Notes: a model not told the origin generated them from the sequence alone. Shown: positions 8,524 to 18,306, counted from the first letter of the stretch. The stretch: DNA of 60,428 nucleotides from an uncultured Rikenellaceae bacterium (GCA_910588925.1 CAJURV010000003.1:1-60428); one strand, 5' to 3'. Numbers and translations: made by a program.

Positions 8524-11500
8524 TTAATATTCGTTCCAGCTCTTTATGAGTATGTCGCTCTTTTCGAGGCGGCAGAACGCCGTTATGAAAGCGGCGCCGA
8601 GACGGGCGTTGGTTATCAACGGCACATTGAAGTCGATTGCCGAACGTCTGATAGTGTAGTCGTTGTTGAGCTCGTCCTTGGACAAGTTCTTGGGTATGTT
8701 GACTACCAGCTCTATCTTGCCATCCTTGATGTAGTCGAGCGTGTTGGGGCTGCCGTCGCGCTGGTCGGGCCAGCCGAGTATCTGCGCCCTTATGCCGTGC
8801 TCCTGCAGGAAGAGAGCGGTCCCGCGTGTGGCGTATATGGTGTACCCTTTCTCCTGAAGCAGTTGTGCCGGTTTTATCATCTCCACTTTTGAGCGGGAGT
8901 CGCCCGTGGAGAGGAGTATTGTTTTGCGCGGTATCTTGTAGCCTACCGATAGCATAGATTTGAGTATGGCCTCGTAGTAATCTTCACCCAGGCAAGCCAC
9001 CTCGCCGGTGGAAGCCATCTCCACGCCCAATACCGGGTCGGCCTTCTGAAGACGTGAGAACGAGAATTGCGGAGCTTTCACCCCTACGTAGTCGAGATCG
9101 AACGCCGACTTGGACGGAGCCTCTGTCGGTAGCCCTAGCATGATGCGTGTGGCAAGGTCGATGAAGTTGACCTTTAGCACCTTGCTCACGAACGGGAAGC
9201 TACGCGAGGCGCGCAGGTTGCACTCTATCACCTTTATATCGTTGTCCTTGGCCATAACCTGCATATTGAACGGCCCCGATATGTGCAGTTCGCCCGCTAT
9301 CTTGCGCGCGATCTTCTTGATGCGTCGGATGGTCTCGTTGTAGAGCTTCTGCGCCGGGAACACTATGGTGGCATCGCCCGAGTGCACGCCTGCGAACTCT
9401 ACGTGTTCCGATATGGCGTATATTATCATCTCTCCGTCCTTGGCAACGGCGTCTATCTCTATCTCTTTGGCGTTCTCGATGAATTCGGTCACCACCACGG
9501 GATATTGTTTAGATACCTCAGTCGCCATCTCCAGGAAGTGTTTCAGCTCCTCTTTGTTGGAGACCACGTTCATGGCCGCGCCCGAGAGCACGTACGAGGG
9601 ACGTATCAGTACAGGGAAGCCCACCTCATCCACGAACCTGTATATGTCGTCCATGGATGTCAGCTCTTTCCAACGGGGCTGGTCGATGCCGAGCGCGTCG
9701 CACATTGACGAGAATTTGTGACGGTCTTCCGCACGGTCGATATCGTGTGCCGAGGTGCCGAGAATACGTATCTTCTGGCTGTCGAGCCTCATAGCCAGGT
9801 TGTTGGGTATCTGTCCGCCTGTCGACACGATCACGCCGTGGGGCATCTCGAGGTCGGTTATGTCGAGCACCCTCTCGAGCGTCAGTTCGTCGAAGTAGAG
9901 GCGGTCGCACATGTCGTAGTCGGTAGATACGGTCTCGGGGTTGTAGTTTATCATCACGGCCCTGAAATCGTTGTTACGTACGGTGTTCACGGCATTCACC
10001 CCGCACCAGTCGAACTCCACGGAGCTGCCTATGCGGTAGGCGCCCGAGCCGAGCACTATCACAGACTTGTCGTCGTGTGCGAAGTCTATGTCGTGCTCCG
10101 TGCCGTTGTAGGTGACATACAGATAGTTGGTCTGCGCCGGGTATTCGGCCGCCAATGTGTCTATCTGCTTTATCACAGGGGTTATGCCCCTCTCCTTACG
10201 AGCCGCGCGTATGCGGAACATGTAGTCCTCTATCTCGCTGTCCTTGCACCTTAGTATTATACGTGCCAACTGGAAGTCGGAGAAGCCGCGCTGTTTGGCC
10301 TCTCGTAGCAGATTGTCGGGCACGTCTCCTATGTTGTTGTATTTGTCGAGCTCTTTTTCGGTGATTATTATGTTCCGGAGTTTGTCGAGGAACCATTTGT
10401 CTATCTTGGTGAGCTCGTGTATCTTATCTACGCTGTAGCCCTTTTTGAGCGCCTGCGATATGTAGAATATGCGCTTGTCGGTAGGGTGGGTGAGCGCGGC
10501 GTCTATATCTTTGACGGCCAGTTCTTTATTGCCCACGAAGCCGTGCATACCCTGTCCTATCATGCGCAGGCCTTTCTGGATGGCCTCCTCGAAAGTACGG
10601 CCTATCGCCATCACCTCGCCTACGGACTTCATGCTCGAGCCCAACTCGTGCGACACCCCTTTGAATTTGCCGAGGTCCCAACGCGGGATCTTGCAGACGA
10701 TGTAGTCCAGCGCGGGTTCGAAACATGCCGTAGTGGTTTTGGTAACGGAGTTTTTAAGCTCGTGCAGACCGTAGCCCAATCCGAGTTTCGCGGCTACGAA
10801 CGCCAGCGGGTAGCCGGTGGCTTTGGATGCCAGTGCCGACGAACGCGACAGACGGGCGTTGACCTCTATCACGCGATAGTCCTCGCTGTTTGGGTCGAGG
10901 GCGTACTGCACGTTACATTCGCCCACTATGCCTATGTGGCGTATGATGCGTATGGCAAGGTGGCGTAGTTTGTGATACTCCGAGTTGGTGAGCGTCTGCG
11001 ACGGAGCCACCACTATACTCTCGCCGGTGTGTATGCCCAGCGGGTCGAAGTTCTCCATGTTGCAGACGGTGATGCAGTTGTCGTATTTGTCGCGCACCAC
11101 CTCATATTCCACCTCTTTCCATCCCTTGAGCGATTTCTCTACCAATAGCTGGGGCGAGTAGGTGAAAGCCTTGCGGGCGAGCGCTTCGAGCTCCTCTTCG
11201 TTGTCGGCGAAGCCCGAGCCGAGACCGCCCAGAGTGTAGGCCGCGCGTACTATGACAGGGTAGCCGAGCTCTGCGGCCACGCGTTTGGCATCTTCAGTGG
11301 AGGTGACGGCTTCGCTCTTGATGGTCTTGACATTGATCTGATCGAGTTTCTCTACGAACTTCTCGCGGTCTTCGGTGTCGATGATGGCCTGTACCGGCGT
11401 GCCGAGCACCTTGACGTTATATTTCTCGAGTACGCCGCTCTCGTAGAGCTTCACGCCGCAGTTGAGAGCGGTCTGGCCACCGAACGCCAGCAGAATGCCG

Positions 11501-11742
11501 TCGGGGCGCTCTTTCTCTATTATGTCCTCCACGTATTCGGGGGTCACCGGCAGAAAGTACACCTTGTCTGCGATGTTCTCCGAGGTCTGGACCGTGGCTA
11601 TGTTTGGGTTGATGAGCACCGTGCTTATGCCCTCCTCCTTGAGTGCCTTGAGCGCCTGCGAACCCGAGTAGTCGAACTCGCCCGCCTCGCCTATCTTGAG
11701 GGCGCCGGAGCCCAGCAATATGACTTTATTTATTTTTTGCAT
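8524..11742 (-). CDS. carB: Carbamoyl-phosphate synthase large subunit
   Basis: 1072 residues, nearly the same as the E. coli protein. Makes carbamoyl phosphate from bicarbonate, ammonia (channelled from CarA) and two ATP, feeding arginine and pyrimidine synthesis. Two homologous ATP-grasp halves are visible: GSGALKIGEAGEFDYSGSQA at residue ~11 and VLGSGAYRIGSSVEFDWCGV near ~560; the C-terminal ~140 residues are the methylglyoxal-synthase-like allosteric domain, here ending ...LIKSWNEY. The start overlaps the end of carA by 17 bases, so the two are translationally coupled. Confidence 0.97.
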   Translation of the reverse strand: MQKINKVILLGSGALKIGEAGEFDYSGSQALKALKEEGISTVLINPNIATVQTSENIADKVYFLPVTPEYVEDIIEKERPDGILLAFGGQTALNCGVKLYESGVLEKYNVKVLGTPVQAIIDTEDREKFVEKLDQINVKTIKSEAVTSTEDAKRVAAELGYPVIVRAAYTLGGLGSGFADNEEELEALARKAFTYSPQLLVEKSLKGWKEVEYEVVRDKYDNCITVCNMENFDPLGIHTGESIVVAPSQTLTNSEYHKLRHLAIRIIRHIGIVGECNVQYALDPNSEDYRVIEVNARLSRSSALASKATGYPLAFVAAKLGLGYGLHELKNSVTKTTTACFEPALDYIVCKIPRWDLGKFKGVSHELGSSMKSVGEVMAIGRTFEEAIQKGLRMIGQGMHGFVGNKELAVKDIDAALTHPTDKRIFYISQALKKGYSVDKIHELTKIDKWFLDKLRNIIITEKELDKYNNIGDVPDNLLREAKQRGFSDFQLARIILRCKDSEIEDYMFRIRAARKERGITPVIKQIDTLAAEYPAQTNYLYVTYNGTEHDIDFAHDDKSVIVLGSGAYRIGSSVEFDWCGVNAVNTVRNNDFRAVMINYNPETVSTDYDMCDRLYFDELTLERVLDITDLEMPHGVIVSTGGQIPNNLAMRLDSQKIRILGTSAHDIDRAEDRHKFSSMCDALGIDQPRWKELTSMDDIYRFVDEVGFPVLIRPSYVLSGAAMNVVSNKEELKHFLEMATEVSKQYPVVVTEFIENAKEIEIDAVAKDGEMIIYAISEHVEFAGVHSGDATIVFPAQKLYNETIRRIKKIARKIAGELHISGPFNMQVMAKDNDIKVIECNLRASRSFPFVSKVLKVNFIDLATRIMLGLPTEAPSKSAFDLDYVGVKAPQFSFSRLQKADPVLGVEMASTGEVACLGEDYYEAILKSMLSVGYKIPRKTILLSTGDSRSKVEMIKPAQLLQEKGYTIYATRGTALFLQEHGIRAQILGWPDQRDGSPNTLDYIKDGKIELVVNIPKNLSKDELNNDYTIRRSAIDFNVPLITNARLGAAFITAFCRLEKSDILIKSWNEY

Positions 11743-12820
11743 TTTCGATGTTCTCTATAAATTTGTCAAAAAGAAATTCGGTGTCGTCGGGGCCGCCCGT
11801 TGCCTCAGGGTGGAACTGCACCGAGAAGAAGGGTTTGCTCTTGTGGCGTATACCCTCGTTGGTGCCGTCGTTGAGGTTGGTGAAGTAGGGCTCCCATTCG
11901 TCGGGCAGGGCTGCGGTGTCTACTGCGAAACCGTGGTTCTGTGACGTTATCACCGCTTTAGGAGTGCCCGACATAAGGGCGGGCTGGTTGTGGCTGCGGT
12001 GTCCGTATTTCAGTTTGTATGTTGTGGCTCCGGCCGCTATGGATAGCAACTGGTGTCCGAGGCATATTCCGTATATGGGCTTGCCTATGGCTATGGCCTT
12101 CTTGATGTTTTCGACCGTGGCGCGGCACATCTGAGGGTCGCCGGGGCCGTTGGAGAGCATCACGCCGTCGTAGTCGAGGGCGGTGAAGTCGTAATCCCAC
12201 GGTACGCGGGTGACTGTGGCGCCGCGGCTGACGAGGCATCTGATGATGTTGTTCTTGCTTCCGCAATCGACCAGCACCACTTTGTGAGGACCGTCGCCGT
12301 AGGTTGTCACCTCCTTGGGCGATACCTGCGCTACGAGGTTCTCTTTGTTCTGGTCGTGAAACTCCGCAGGGGCTTCGCATCCCTCGGGGACCACTTTCGA
12401 CAACATCACGCCGTGCTCACGTATGATCTTTGTGACAGCACGGGTGTCGATGCCGTAGATGGCCGGGATGTCGTACTCCTTGAGCCATTCGTCGAGGCTC
12501 TGTACGGCGTTCCAATGGCTGTGGTTGAATGAATAGTCCGATACCACTAAGGCCTTGATGTGGATCCTGTCCGATTCGAAGAAGCGGGGAAGTCCCAGTT
12601 TCTCGTCGATCGTCTTGGGAGGCACGCCGTAGTTGCCGACCAAAGGGTATGTGATGACTAAGATCTGACCGCTGTAAGACGGGTCTGTGAGGCTCTCGGG
12701 ATAGCCTGTCATAGCGGTGTTGAAAACGATTTCGCCCGATACCCCCCGAGCGGCTCCAAACGCGTAACCTTCGAACGTTGAACCGTCCTCGAGGATCAAG
12801 GTAGATTTTTTAGATGTCAT
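11726..12820 (-). CDS. carA: Carbamoyl-phosphate synthase small subunit
   Basis: 364 residues; glutaminase subunit that releases ammonia for CarB. The N-terminal CPSase small domain (LEDGSTFEGYAFG...GEIVFNTAMTGYPE) is followed by a class I glutamine amidotransferase with the nucleophile in YGICLGHQLLS and the His-Glu pair in QFHPEATGGPDD. First gene of carA-carB, with a consensus promoter just upstream and a short leader (about 17 bases). It is divergent from the rRNA methyltransferase gene. Confidence 0.97.
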   Translation of the reverse strand: MTSKKSTLILEDGSTFEGYAFGAARGVSGEIVFNTAMTGYPESLTDPSYSGQILVITYPLVGNYGVPPKTIDEKLGLPRFFESDRIHIKALVVSDYSFNHSHWNAVQSLDEWLKEYDIPAIYGIDTRAVTKIIREHGVMLSKVVPEGCEAPAEFHDQNKENLVAQVSPKEVTTYGDGPHKVVLVDCGSKNNIIRCLVSRGATVTRVPWDYDFTALDYDGVMLSNGPGDPQMCRATVENIKKAIAIGKPIYGICLGHQLLSIAAGATTYKLKYGHRSHNQPALMSGTPKAVITSQNHGFAVDTAALPDEWEPYFTNLNDGTNEGIRHKSKPFFSVQFHPEATGGPDDTEFLFDKFIENIENAKNK

Positions 12821-12843
12821 AGCTATATGCTTTATCTAAAATA

Positions 12844-12876
12844 CAAAATTAAATATTATTTTTTATCTTCGCAAAA
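12844..12876 (-). promoter_or_regulatory. carAB promoter
   Basis: Minus strand: TTTTG (12872-12876), 20 bases, TAATTTTG (12844-12851). Transcription should start near 12837, a few bases before the carA ribosome site. No arginine or pyrimidine operator could be recognised. Confidence 0.65.
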
Positions 12877-12968
12877 CTATTCGCGGGACCGAGTCTGTAT
12901 GTGTCTGTTTAACGGTTTGGTATGTAGTGTATTAGACCTCGGCGCCGGCGAAAAAATAAGTTGTTGTA

Positions 12969-13730
12969 ATGATACATGAGCTCACAAAAGCCCGCGTGGC
13001 GTTCGTAAGGTCTTTGCGCGATAAACGGTATCGCGACGAGAGTGGTCTGTTCGTCGCCGAGGGGGTTAAACTGGTGGGCGATCTGATAGCCGGCGGCATG
13101 GAGGCCGAAGCTGTATATGTCACCGGGGATGCGTCGTTGCCGGTGCCGGCGGAGAGAATATCGCCGGCCGTTATGGCGCGCATGTCGCATCTGAAGAGTC
13201 CGTCGCCGGTGCTGGCCGTGATGCGTAAGCGCGAGGCGAAGCCCGATTGCCACGCATGGCTCGACAATCTGGTGCTCGCTCTCGACGGAGTGCAGGATCC
13301 CGGCAATCTGGGTACGATAATACGTGCGGCCGACTGGTTCGGCATAGAACACATCGTATGTTCGCCATCTACTGCGGATATATATAACACCAAGACAGTG
13401 CAGGCCACTATGGGTGCGCTTTGTCGCGTGGACGTGCGTTACGAGCCGTTGGAGCCGTTGATAGAACGGGCTACGGGCGATGGCGTTCCCGTCTACGGCA
13501 CTTTTCTCGACGGCGATGACATCTATGCCTCCGAACTGTCTGCTAACGGCCTTATAGTCATGGGTAACGAAGGTAACGGCATAAGCGCTTCCGTGGCAGG
13601 CATGGTTACTCACAGGCTTCTGATACCGTCGTATCCCGAAGGACGGGCTACCGGCGAGTCGCTCAATGTGGGGGTGGCTACGGCGGTGGTATGCTCGGTG
13701 TTCAGAGGCAGGGGTGCACGTAAAGTGTAA
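12969..13730 (+). CDS. TrmH/SpoU-family RNA 2'-O-methyltransferase
   Basis: 253 residues. Methylates a ribose 2'-OH, probably of rRNA, with S-adenosylmethionine. The three SPOUT motifs are present: DPGNLGTIIRAADWFG (~residue 101), LIVMGNEGNGIS (~200) and LLIPSY..GESLNVGVATAVV (~220), which build the trefoil-knot cofactor site. The N-terminal ~95 residues match the SpoU substrate-binding domain (RDKRYRDESGLFVAEGVKL). The target nucleotide cannot be told. Followed by the aspartokinase gene after 14 bases, so probably one transcript. Confidence 0.9.
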   Translation: MIHELTKARVAFVRSLRDKRYRDESGLFVAEGVKLVGDLIAGGMEAEAVYVTGDASLPVPAERISPAVMARMSHLKSPSPVLAVMRKREAKPDCHAWLDNLVLALDGVQDPGNLGTIIRAADWFGIEHIVCSPSTADIYNTKTVQATMGALCRVDVRYEPLEPLIERATGDGVPVYGTFLDGDDIYASELSANGLIVMGNEGNGISASVAGMVTHRLLIPSYPEGRATGESLNVGVATAVVCSVFRGRGARKV

Positions 13731-13744
13731 ATATTTTTTTGAAG

Positions 13745-15001
13745 ATGAAGGTATATAAGTTCGGCGGTGCTTCGGTGCGCGACGGTGCCGGTGTCAGGAA
13801 CCTTATGGATATAACGGGTCGCGTAGGGGAGCCTTTGGCGGTGGTGGTGTCGGCAATGGGTAAGACTACCAATGCGTTGGAGGATGCGCTCTCTCATGCC
13901 GTGAATGGCGACAGGGAGGCCGTGCGTGTCCGCCTCGAAGCGATAAAGTCGTCGCACGAGGGCATCATGGACGAGTTGTCGTTGCAGGATCGCGATCTGT
14001 TCTACAGTACCTTTTCGGAGTTGGAGGAGGCGTTGTTGCGCCGGCCTCTCGATCCCGATTACGACATGATGTACGACGGAACGGTGAGCTACGGCGAGTT
14101 GTTGTCTACGGCCATAGTCGCCTCTTATGCGCGGCAATGCGGCGTTGAGGCTGTGCGTGTGGATATGCGCGAATGTCTCGTCACCGACGATCGTTACCGG
14201 GAGGCCACAGTCGATTTCGAGGAGTCGGCCGAACGATTGCGTAAAGTTGTGGAGTGCGGTGCCCGTATGTTCGTGATGCAGGGCTTCATAGGCGGCACGC
14301 GCGATGGCAGGGCCACTACTCTGGGACGCGAAGGGTCCGACTATACGGCTGCCGCGGTGGCCTCTATGCTCGGATGTGAGAGCGTCACCATCTGGAAAGA
14401 CGTGGACGGCATATTGAGTGCCGACCCGCGCATATTCAGCGATGTAACGCTGATAGACCGTCTCTCGTATGTGGATGCGGTGGAGCTGGCATACAGCGGC
14501 GCCCAGATCATACACCCCAAAACCATCAAGCCGCTTCAGAACAAGAATATACCCCTGTACGTCCGTCCGTTCGGCGCTCCCGACAAGCCTGGCAGTTGCA
14601 TTTGCCGGTGGGATGATTACGTGCCTCCGCGTGTGCCTGTGCTGATACTCAAGCGCTCGCAGGTGTTGCTTTCCGTGGAGCCCAAAGATTTCTCTTTCGC
14701 TATGGAGGAGTCGTTGGAGAAGGTGTTCACCGCCCTGAACAGGCATCGTCAGAAGGTGAATATGGTGCAGAGTTCCGCGGTGCGTATCAGTGTCAGTGTC
14801 GATGCCTCGCGCTATTTCGACGACCTTGTGAACGATCTTAAACAAGATTTCGCGGTACGTTATAACGACAATCTCGAGTTGCTTACGATAAGGGGCTACA
14901 CGTGGGACATAGTGGAGCGCGAAAGCCTCGGTTACACCATATATATAAAGCAACAGACGCGCAGGTCCATAAAATTGTTGCGGGGGCGCAGTTCCTTTTG
15001 A
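13745..15001 (+). CDS. lysC: Aspartate kinase
   Basis: About 418 residues. Phosphorylates aspartate, the first step to lysine, threonine, methionine and diaminopimelate. The nucleotide site VYKFGGASV is at the N terminus, with GREGSDYTAAAVASM and ...DVDGILSADPRI further on; the C-terminal ~130 residues carry the paired ACT regulatory domains, so feedback inhibition is expected. It is monofunctional, with no homoserine dehydrogenase part. The frame can also start at TTG 13739, but the ATG two codons later begins the family homology. Downstream lies the gapA promoter. Confidence 0.92.
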   Translation: MKVYKFGGASVRDGAGVRNLMDITGRVGEPLAVVVSAMGKTTNALEDALSHAVNGDREAVRVRLEAIKSSHEGIMDELSLQDRDLFYSTFSELEEALLRRPLDPDYDMMYDGTVSYGELLSTAIVASYARQCGVEAVRVDMRECLVTDDRYREATVDFEESAERLRKVVECGARMFVMQGFIGGTRDGRATTLGREGSDYTAAAVASMLGCESVTIWKDVDGILSADPRIFSDVTLIDRLSYVDAVELAYSGAQIIHPKTIKPLQNKNIPLYVRPFGAPDKPGSCICRWDDYVPPRVPVLILKRSQVLLSVEPKDFSFAMEESLEKVFTALNRHRQKVNMVQSSAVRISVSVDASRYFDDLVNDLKQDFAVRYNDNLELLTIRGYTWDIVERESLGYTIYIKQQTRRSIKLLRGRSSF

Positions 15002-15048
15002 CAGACGCATGAGAGAGCGGTCGCTTCGCGATGAAAAAAATCCTTAAA

Positions 15049-15081
15049 TTGTTTCATTGTCATAAAAAAATTGTAAATTTG
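15049..15081 (+). promoter_or_regulatory. gapA promoter
   Basis: TTG (15049-15051), 22 bases, TAAATTTG (15074-15081). The -7 element is good and the upstream element is weak. Leader to the gapA ATG is about 100 bases. Confidence 0.55.
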
Positions 15082-15189
15082 CGCGACATTAAGTGTGATA
15101 AGAATAACACTTGACGTTTGTCGGCCGTTGGTGAACACTATCGCGTGCCGATTGTATTTCGGAGAAATAACACTTTAAAACATACAGTT

Positions 15190-16194
15190 ATGTCTAAGAT
15201 TAAAATTGGTATTAACGGTTTCGGCCGTATCGGTCGTTTGGTCTTCCGTGCGGCAATGACTAAAGGTGACATCGAGGTGGTAGGTATCAACGACCTCATC
15301 CCTGTAGAATATATGGCTTACATGCTCCGTTACGACACCATCCACGGCAAGTTCGACGGTTCTATCGACATCAAGGACGGCCAGTTGGTAGTTAACGGCC
15401 AGACGATACGCGTGACAGCGGAACGCGATCCCAAAGATCTCAAATGGAACGAAGTAGGTGCCGAATACGTAGTAGAATCTACCGGTCTTTTCCTCACCAA
15501 AGAGCTCGCAGGCAAGCACATCGAAGCAGGCGCCAAACGTGTGGTTATGTCGGCTCCCTCTAAAGACGACACCCCCATGTTCGTGATGGGTGTGAACAAC
15601 AAGACATACACCGGCCAGACTATCGTTTCCAACGCGTCTTGCACCACCAACTGTCTTGCTCCCCTCGCTAAGGTTATCAACGACAAATTCGGTATAGTGG
15701 AAGGTCTTATGACTACCGTTCACGCTACTACCGCTACTCAGAAGACTGTCGACGGTCCCTCATTGAAAGACTGGCGTGGCGGTCGTGCCGCTGCCGGCAA
15801 CATCATTCCTTCGTCTACCGGTGCCGCTAAGGCTGTGGGCAAGGTTATCCCCGCCCTCAACGGTAAACTTACCGGTATGGCGTTCCGTGTTCCGACACTC
15901 GACGTATCTGTAGTAGACCTCACCTGCCGTCTTGAAAAGGCCGCTTCTTACGATGAGATCAAAGCCGCTGTCAAAGAGGCTTCTCAGAACGAACTCAAAG
16001 GTATCCTCGGTTACACCGAAGACGATGTGGTATCTTCTGACTTCATCGGCGATGCACGTACCTCTATCTTCGACGCTAAGGCAGGTATAGCTCTCAACTC
16101 TAACTTCGTTAAACTCGTATCTTGGTACGACAACGAATGGGGCTATTCTAACAAGGTCGTAGAACTCATTCAGCACATGAATACCGTTAAATAG
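15190..16194 (+). CDS. gapA: Glyceraldehyde-3-phosphate dehydrogenase
   Basis: 334 residues from the ATG at 15190, the usual GAPDH length; an open extension to 15118 has no homology and spans the leader. Glycolytic, cytoplasmic, NAD-dependent. The Rossmann motif INGFGRIGRLVFRAA is at the N terminus and the catalytic cysteine is in SNASCTTNCLAPLAKVI. Codon choice is visibly more uniform than in the neighbours (many GGT, AAC, TAC, CGT), as expected for a highly expressed gene. It has its own promoter and a strong terminator, so it is monocistronic. Confidence 0.97.
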   Translation: MSKIKIGINGFGRIGRLVFRAAMTKGDIEVVGINDLIPVEYMAYMLRYDTIHGKFDGSIDIKDGQLVVNGQTIRVTAERDPKDLKWNEVGAEYVVESTGLFLTKELAGKHIEAGAKRVVMSAPSKDDTPMFVMGVNNKTYTGQTIVSNASCTTNCLAPLAKVINDKFGIVEGLMTTVHATTATQKTVDGPSLKDWRGGRAAAGNIIPSSTGAAKAVGKVIPALNGKLTGMAFRVPTLDVSVVDLTCRLEKAASYDEIKAAVKEASQNELKGILGYTEDDVVSSDFIGDARTSIFDAKAGIALNSNFVKLVSWYDNEWGYSNKVVELIQHMNTVK

Positions 16195-16213
16195 TTTTTC
16201 GGTTTTTCGAGAG

Positions 16214-16241
16214 AAGCCCGCTGACAAAGCGGGCTTTTTTA
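16214..16241 (+). terminator. gapA terminator
   Basis: AAGCCCGC / GCGGGCTT stem with 7-base loop followed by six T. Confidence 0.9.
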
Positions 16242-16264
16242 TTATATCTATCCGGACCGTGTTG

Positions 16265-16495
16265 ATCGCCGCTTCGATGCAGGCGTTTTCTCGCCTCGGC
16301 AGCTCATTGTGCCTACATTGTCGAAAACATTGAATTTCATTCGACCTTTTCTCTGCTCGGTGTTTGGAAACTTCGTCTTATTAGTTCGGCTTGTCGAAAA
16401 CGTTCGCCTGAGTGCAGACGTTTTCTCGCCTCGGCATAACCAAATTCCATTTGTTTCTGCTCTCGGCTTATCGAAAACGTTCGCTTTGCAAGCGT
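16265..16495 (-). repeat. 73-bp repeat family, locus A (3 degenerate copies)
   Basis: Three diverged tandem copies of the unit that is cleanest at 46512-46736, here in the opposite orientation. Recognisable pieces: GCAGGCGTTTTCTCGCCTCGGC, GCAGACGTTTTCTCGCCTCGG and twice TCGGCTTrTCGAAAACGTTCG. Between the gapA terminator and the next lipoprotein gene. The third copy retains a 5-bp hairpin (CAAAT-GGA-ATTTG on the minus strand) whose sequence differs from the other loci. Confidence 0.8.
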
Positions 16496-16581
16496 TTTTG
16501 TGTGAATGGGACAATTTATTCTTACCTTTGTGTGTGGTTACGATTTTTATTACATGCTGCAAACCTAAATAATTTATAACT

Positions 16582-17151
16582 ATGAGAAAATTTGCTGTTA
16601 TTCTGGGTTCGGCTTTTATGATGTTGGCCGGCTCTTGTTCTTCGTTGGGCGATAGCCCTTACAGATATGCCAAGGAGATAGACGATGCCGTTAAGTTCTA
16701 TGTGGCCGAGGTCGATTACTTCATACAGACCGCCAACTCTTTACCCAAGGCAGACGGCGATGATCTCGACGCCATATCTACCTACGACGAGCTTTGCGAG
16801 TATGACGATGAGATGATGAACGCTTTCGAAGAGATATACCTCGAAGACGACGACATAACCTACAAGAAGGTGTTGGAACGTGTCGCGGCTTTAGACGGTG
16901 CGCAATACGCGGGCGATGCCGCCAGCATACTCGAAAAGTACGATGCCGTTAAGACAGATCTTTCCAAATACGAGAGGCACGACGTTAAATCCGGTTATGA
17001 GAGTTGGATATTCGTTGAGAAAAATTCGGGCATTAAATTCATATTCGAGCTTGCTACCGAATCTGGCAAGAAGGTGTGGAGCTGTTATCCTGAAGAGGAC
17101 TCTTATTTCGAGTATATAGATAACGGAGTGGAGAATAAGGACGAAGAGTAA
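16582..17151 (+). CDS. Small acidic lipoprotein, unknown function
   Basis: 189 residues. The N terminus MRKFAVILGSAFMMLAGSC is a lipoprotein signal with Cys at ~19. The mature part is acidic and mainly helical (many D/E clusters such as EEIYLEDDDITYKK) with a C-terminal beta-like stretch (ESWIFVEKNSGIKFIFEL). No domain recognised. It is followed by a strong terminator, so it ends its own transcription unit. The upstream region holds repeat locus A and no clear promoter. Confidence 0.8.
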   Translation: MRKFAVILGSAFMMLAGSCSSLGDSPYRYAKEIDDAVKFYVAEVDYFIQTANSLPKADGDDLDAISTYDELCEYDDEMMNAFEEIYLEDDDITYKKVLERVAALDGAQYAGDAASILEKYDAVKTDLSKYERHDVKSGYESWIFVEKNSGIKFIFELATESGKKVWSCYPEEDSYFEYIDNGVENKDEE

Positions 17152-17196
17152 GTCTTTGTGTCTGCCGGAATGTGTCCATGACGGGCCTATATAGGC

Positions 17197-17228
17197 ATGT
17201 CCGGTGCTTTGGCGCCGGGCATTTTTTT
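17197..17228 (+). terminator. Terminator after small lipoprotein gene
   Basis: ATGTCCGGTGC / GCGCCGGGCAT stem (with G-T pairs) and a run of seven T. Confidence 0.85.
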
Positions 17229-17270
17229 GTTGAATGAGATTTGTCGTATATTTTGTACAATATAAATATC

Positions 17271-18179
17271 ATGAAATCTGTCGGAAGATTCATAGTGTCT
17301 CTCGCAGTCGTTGTCGTTATGTCGCTGTCGGTTGCGGAGGCTCGCAGGCCCAAACACGTCGTTTTTATAGGGTTGGACGGTTGGGGGTCTTACAGCATGT
17401 CGAAAGTAGATATGCCCAACGTGAAAGCTCTTATGGATATGGGGGCGTGGACATTCAAGAAGCGTAGCGTCCTTCCGTCGAGCAGCGCCATTAACTGGGC
17501 TTCCGTATTTATGGGCGTAGGTACGGAGGGGCATGGATATACCCAGTGGGGAAGCCGCACCCCGGAGATTCCCTCGATAGCTGTGTCTGAGCACGGTATA
17601 TTCCCCACTATTTTTACCGAAGTACGCCGTCAGAGGCCCGGTGCGGAGTTGGGGGCGTTATACGAATGGGACGGTATAGCCTATCTTGTCGACACGCTCG
17701 CGTTGAACACATATTGTCAGGTGGAAGAGGGGCCCGATAACGATTCGCAACCGCTCACCGACGCCGCGGTCGAATATATCAGGGCCAAGTCGCCGCTCAT
17801 CACTGCTGTAATTTACGATAACCCCGACCACGTGGGGCATAGCGTCGGACACGATACTCCCGCTTATTACGACGTAATGTCATACCTCGACGGGCAGATA
17901 GGGCAGATAATAGAGGCGACGAAGCAGGCCGGAATCTATGACGAGACAGTGTTTATCGTAAGCGCCGATCATGGCGGAGTGGGTACCGGTCATGGCGGCA
18001 AGAGCCTTCTTGAGATGGAGACGCCGCTGATAATGGTAGGCCCCGGTATCAAGAATGTCGGTGAGCTGAAATCGGCGGTAATGCAATTCGATATAGCACC
18101 CACGATAGCGGCCCTGCTCGGGGTACGTGCCCCGCAAGCATGGACCGGGCGACCGATTGCCGAGGCTCTCGGAAGGTGA
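17271..18179 (+). CDS. Exported alkaline-phosphatase-superfamily phosphodiesterase
   Basis: 302 residues from ATG 17271; the signal peptide MKSVGRFIVSLAVVVVMSLSVAEA is cleaved after ALA-like VAEA, so the enzyme acts in the periplasm or outside. Metal-site motifs of the type I phosphodiesterase/nucleotide pyrophosphatase family are visible: FIGLDGWG (first Asp), SSAINWAS (nucleophile Ser/Thr region), NPDHVGHSVGHD (Asp and two His) and VSADHGGVGTGHGG (Asp-His and His). It probably hydrolyses a phosphodiester or phosphonate; the substrate is unknown. Possibly a longer start at 17241, but that lacks the signal. Own terminator downstream. Confidence 0.85.
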   Translation: MKSVGRFIVSLAVVVVMSLSVAEARRPKHVVFIGLDGWGSYSMSKVDMPNVKALMDMGAWTFKKRSVLPSSSAINWASVFMGVGTEGHGYTQWGSRTPEIPSIAVSEHGIFPTIFTEVRRQRPGAELGALYEWDGIAYLVDTLALNTYCQVEEGPDNDSQPLTDAAVEYIRAKSPLITAVIYDNPDHVGHSVGHDTPAYYDVMSYLDGQIGQIIEATKQAGIYDETVFIVSADHGGVGTGHGGKSLLEMETPLIMVGPGIKNVGELKSAVMQFDIAPTIAALLGVRAPQAWTGRPIAEALGR

Positions 18180-18206
18180 TGGGGTGTCGGCTTTGGCTAT
18201 GCGATA

Positions 18207-18239
18207 AAGATATCCGATGATAGGTCGGGTATCTTTTTT
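18207..18239 (+). terminator. Terminator after phosphodiesterase gene
   Basis: AAGATATCCGA / TCGGGTATCTT stem followed by six T. Confidence 0.8.
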
Positions 18240-18298
18240 GTTTAGGGGCAGATATTGCAAAAGATTGCAAGTTTTTCAAAGATTTGCAATCTTTTGCG

Positions 18299-18306
18299 TA
18301 TATTTG
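18299..18306 (+). promoter_or_regulatory. -7 element for folded non-coding RNA
   Basis: TATATTTG matches the Bacteroidetes -7 box. It follows a striking run of repeated TTTGCAATC/TTGCAA motifs (18254-18298). A TTTG at the ideal distance is not clear. Transcription would begin near 18313. Confidence 0.55.

Noticed and set aside
13610..15010. 466-codon open frame on the minus strand
   Set aside because: Exactly antisense to the aspartokinase gene; composition is His/Tyr/Arg rich, as expected from a codon-shadow frame, with no domain.
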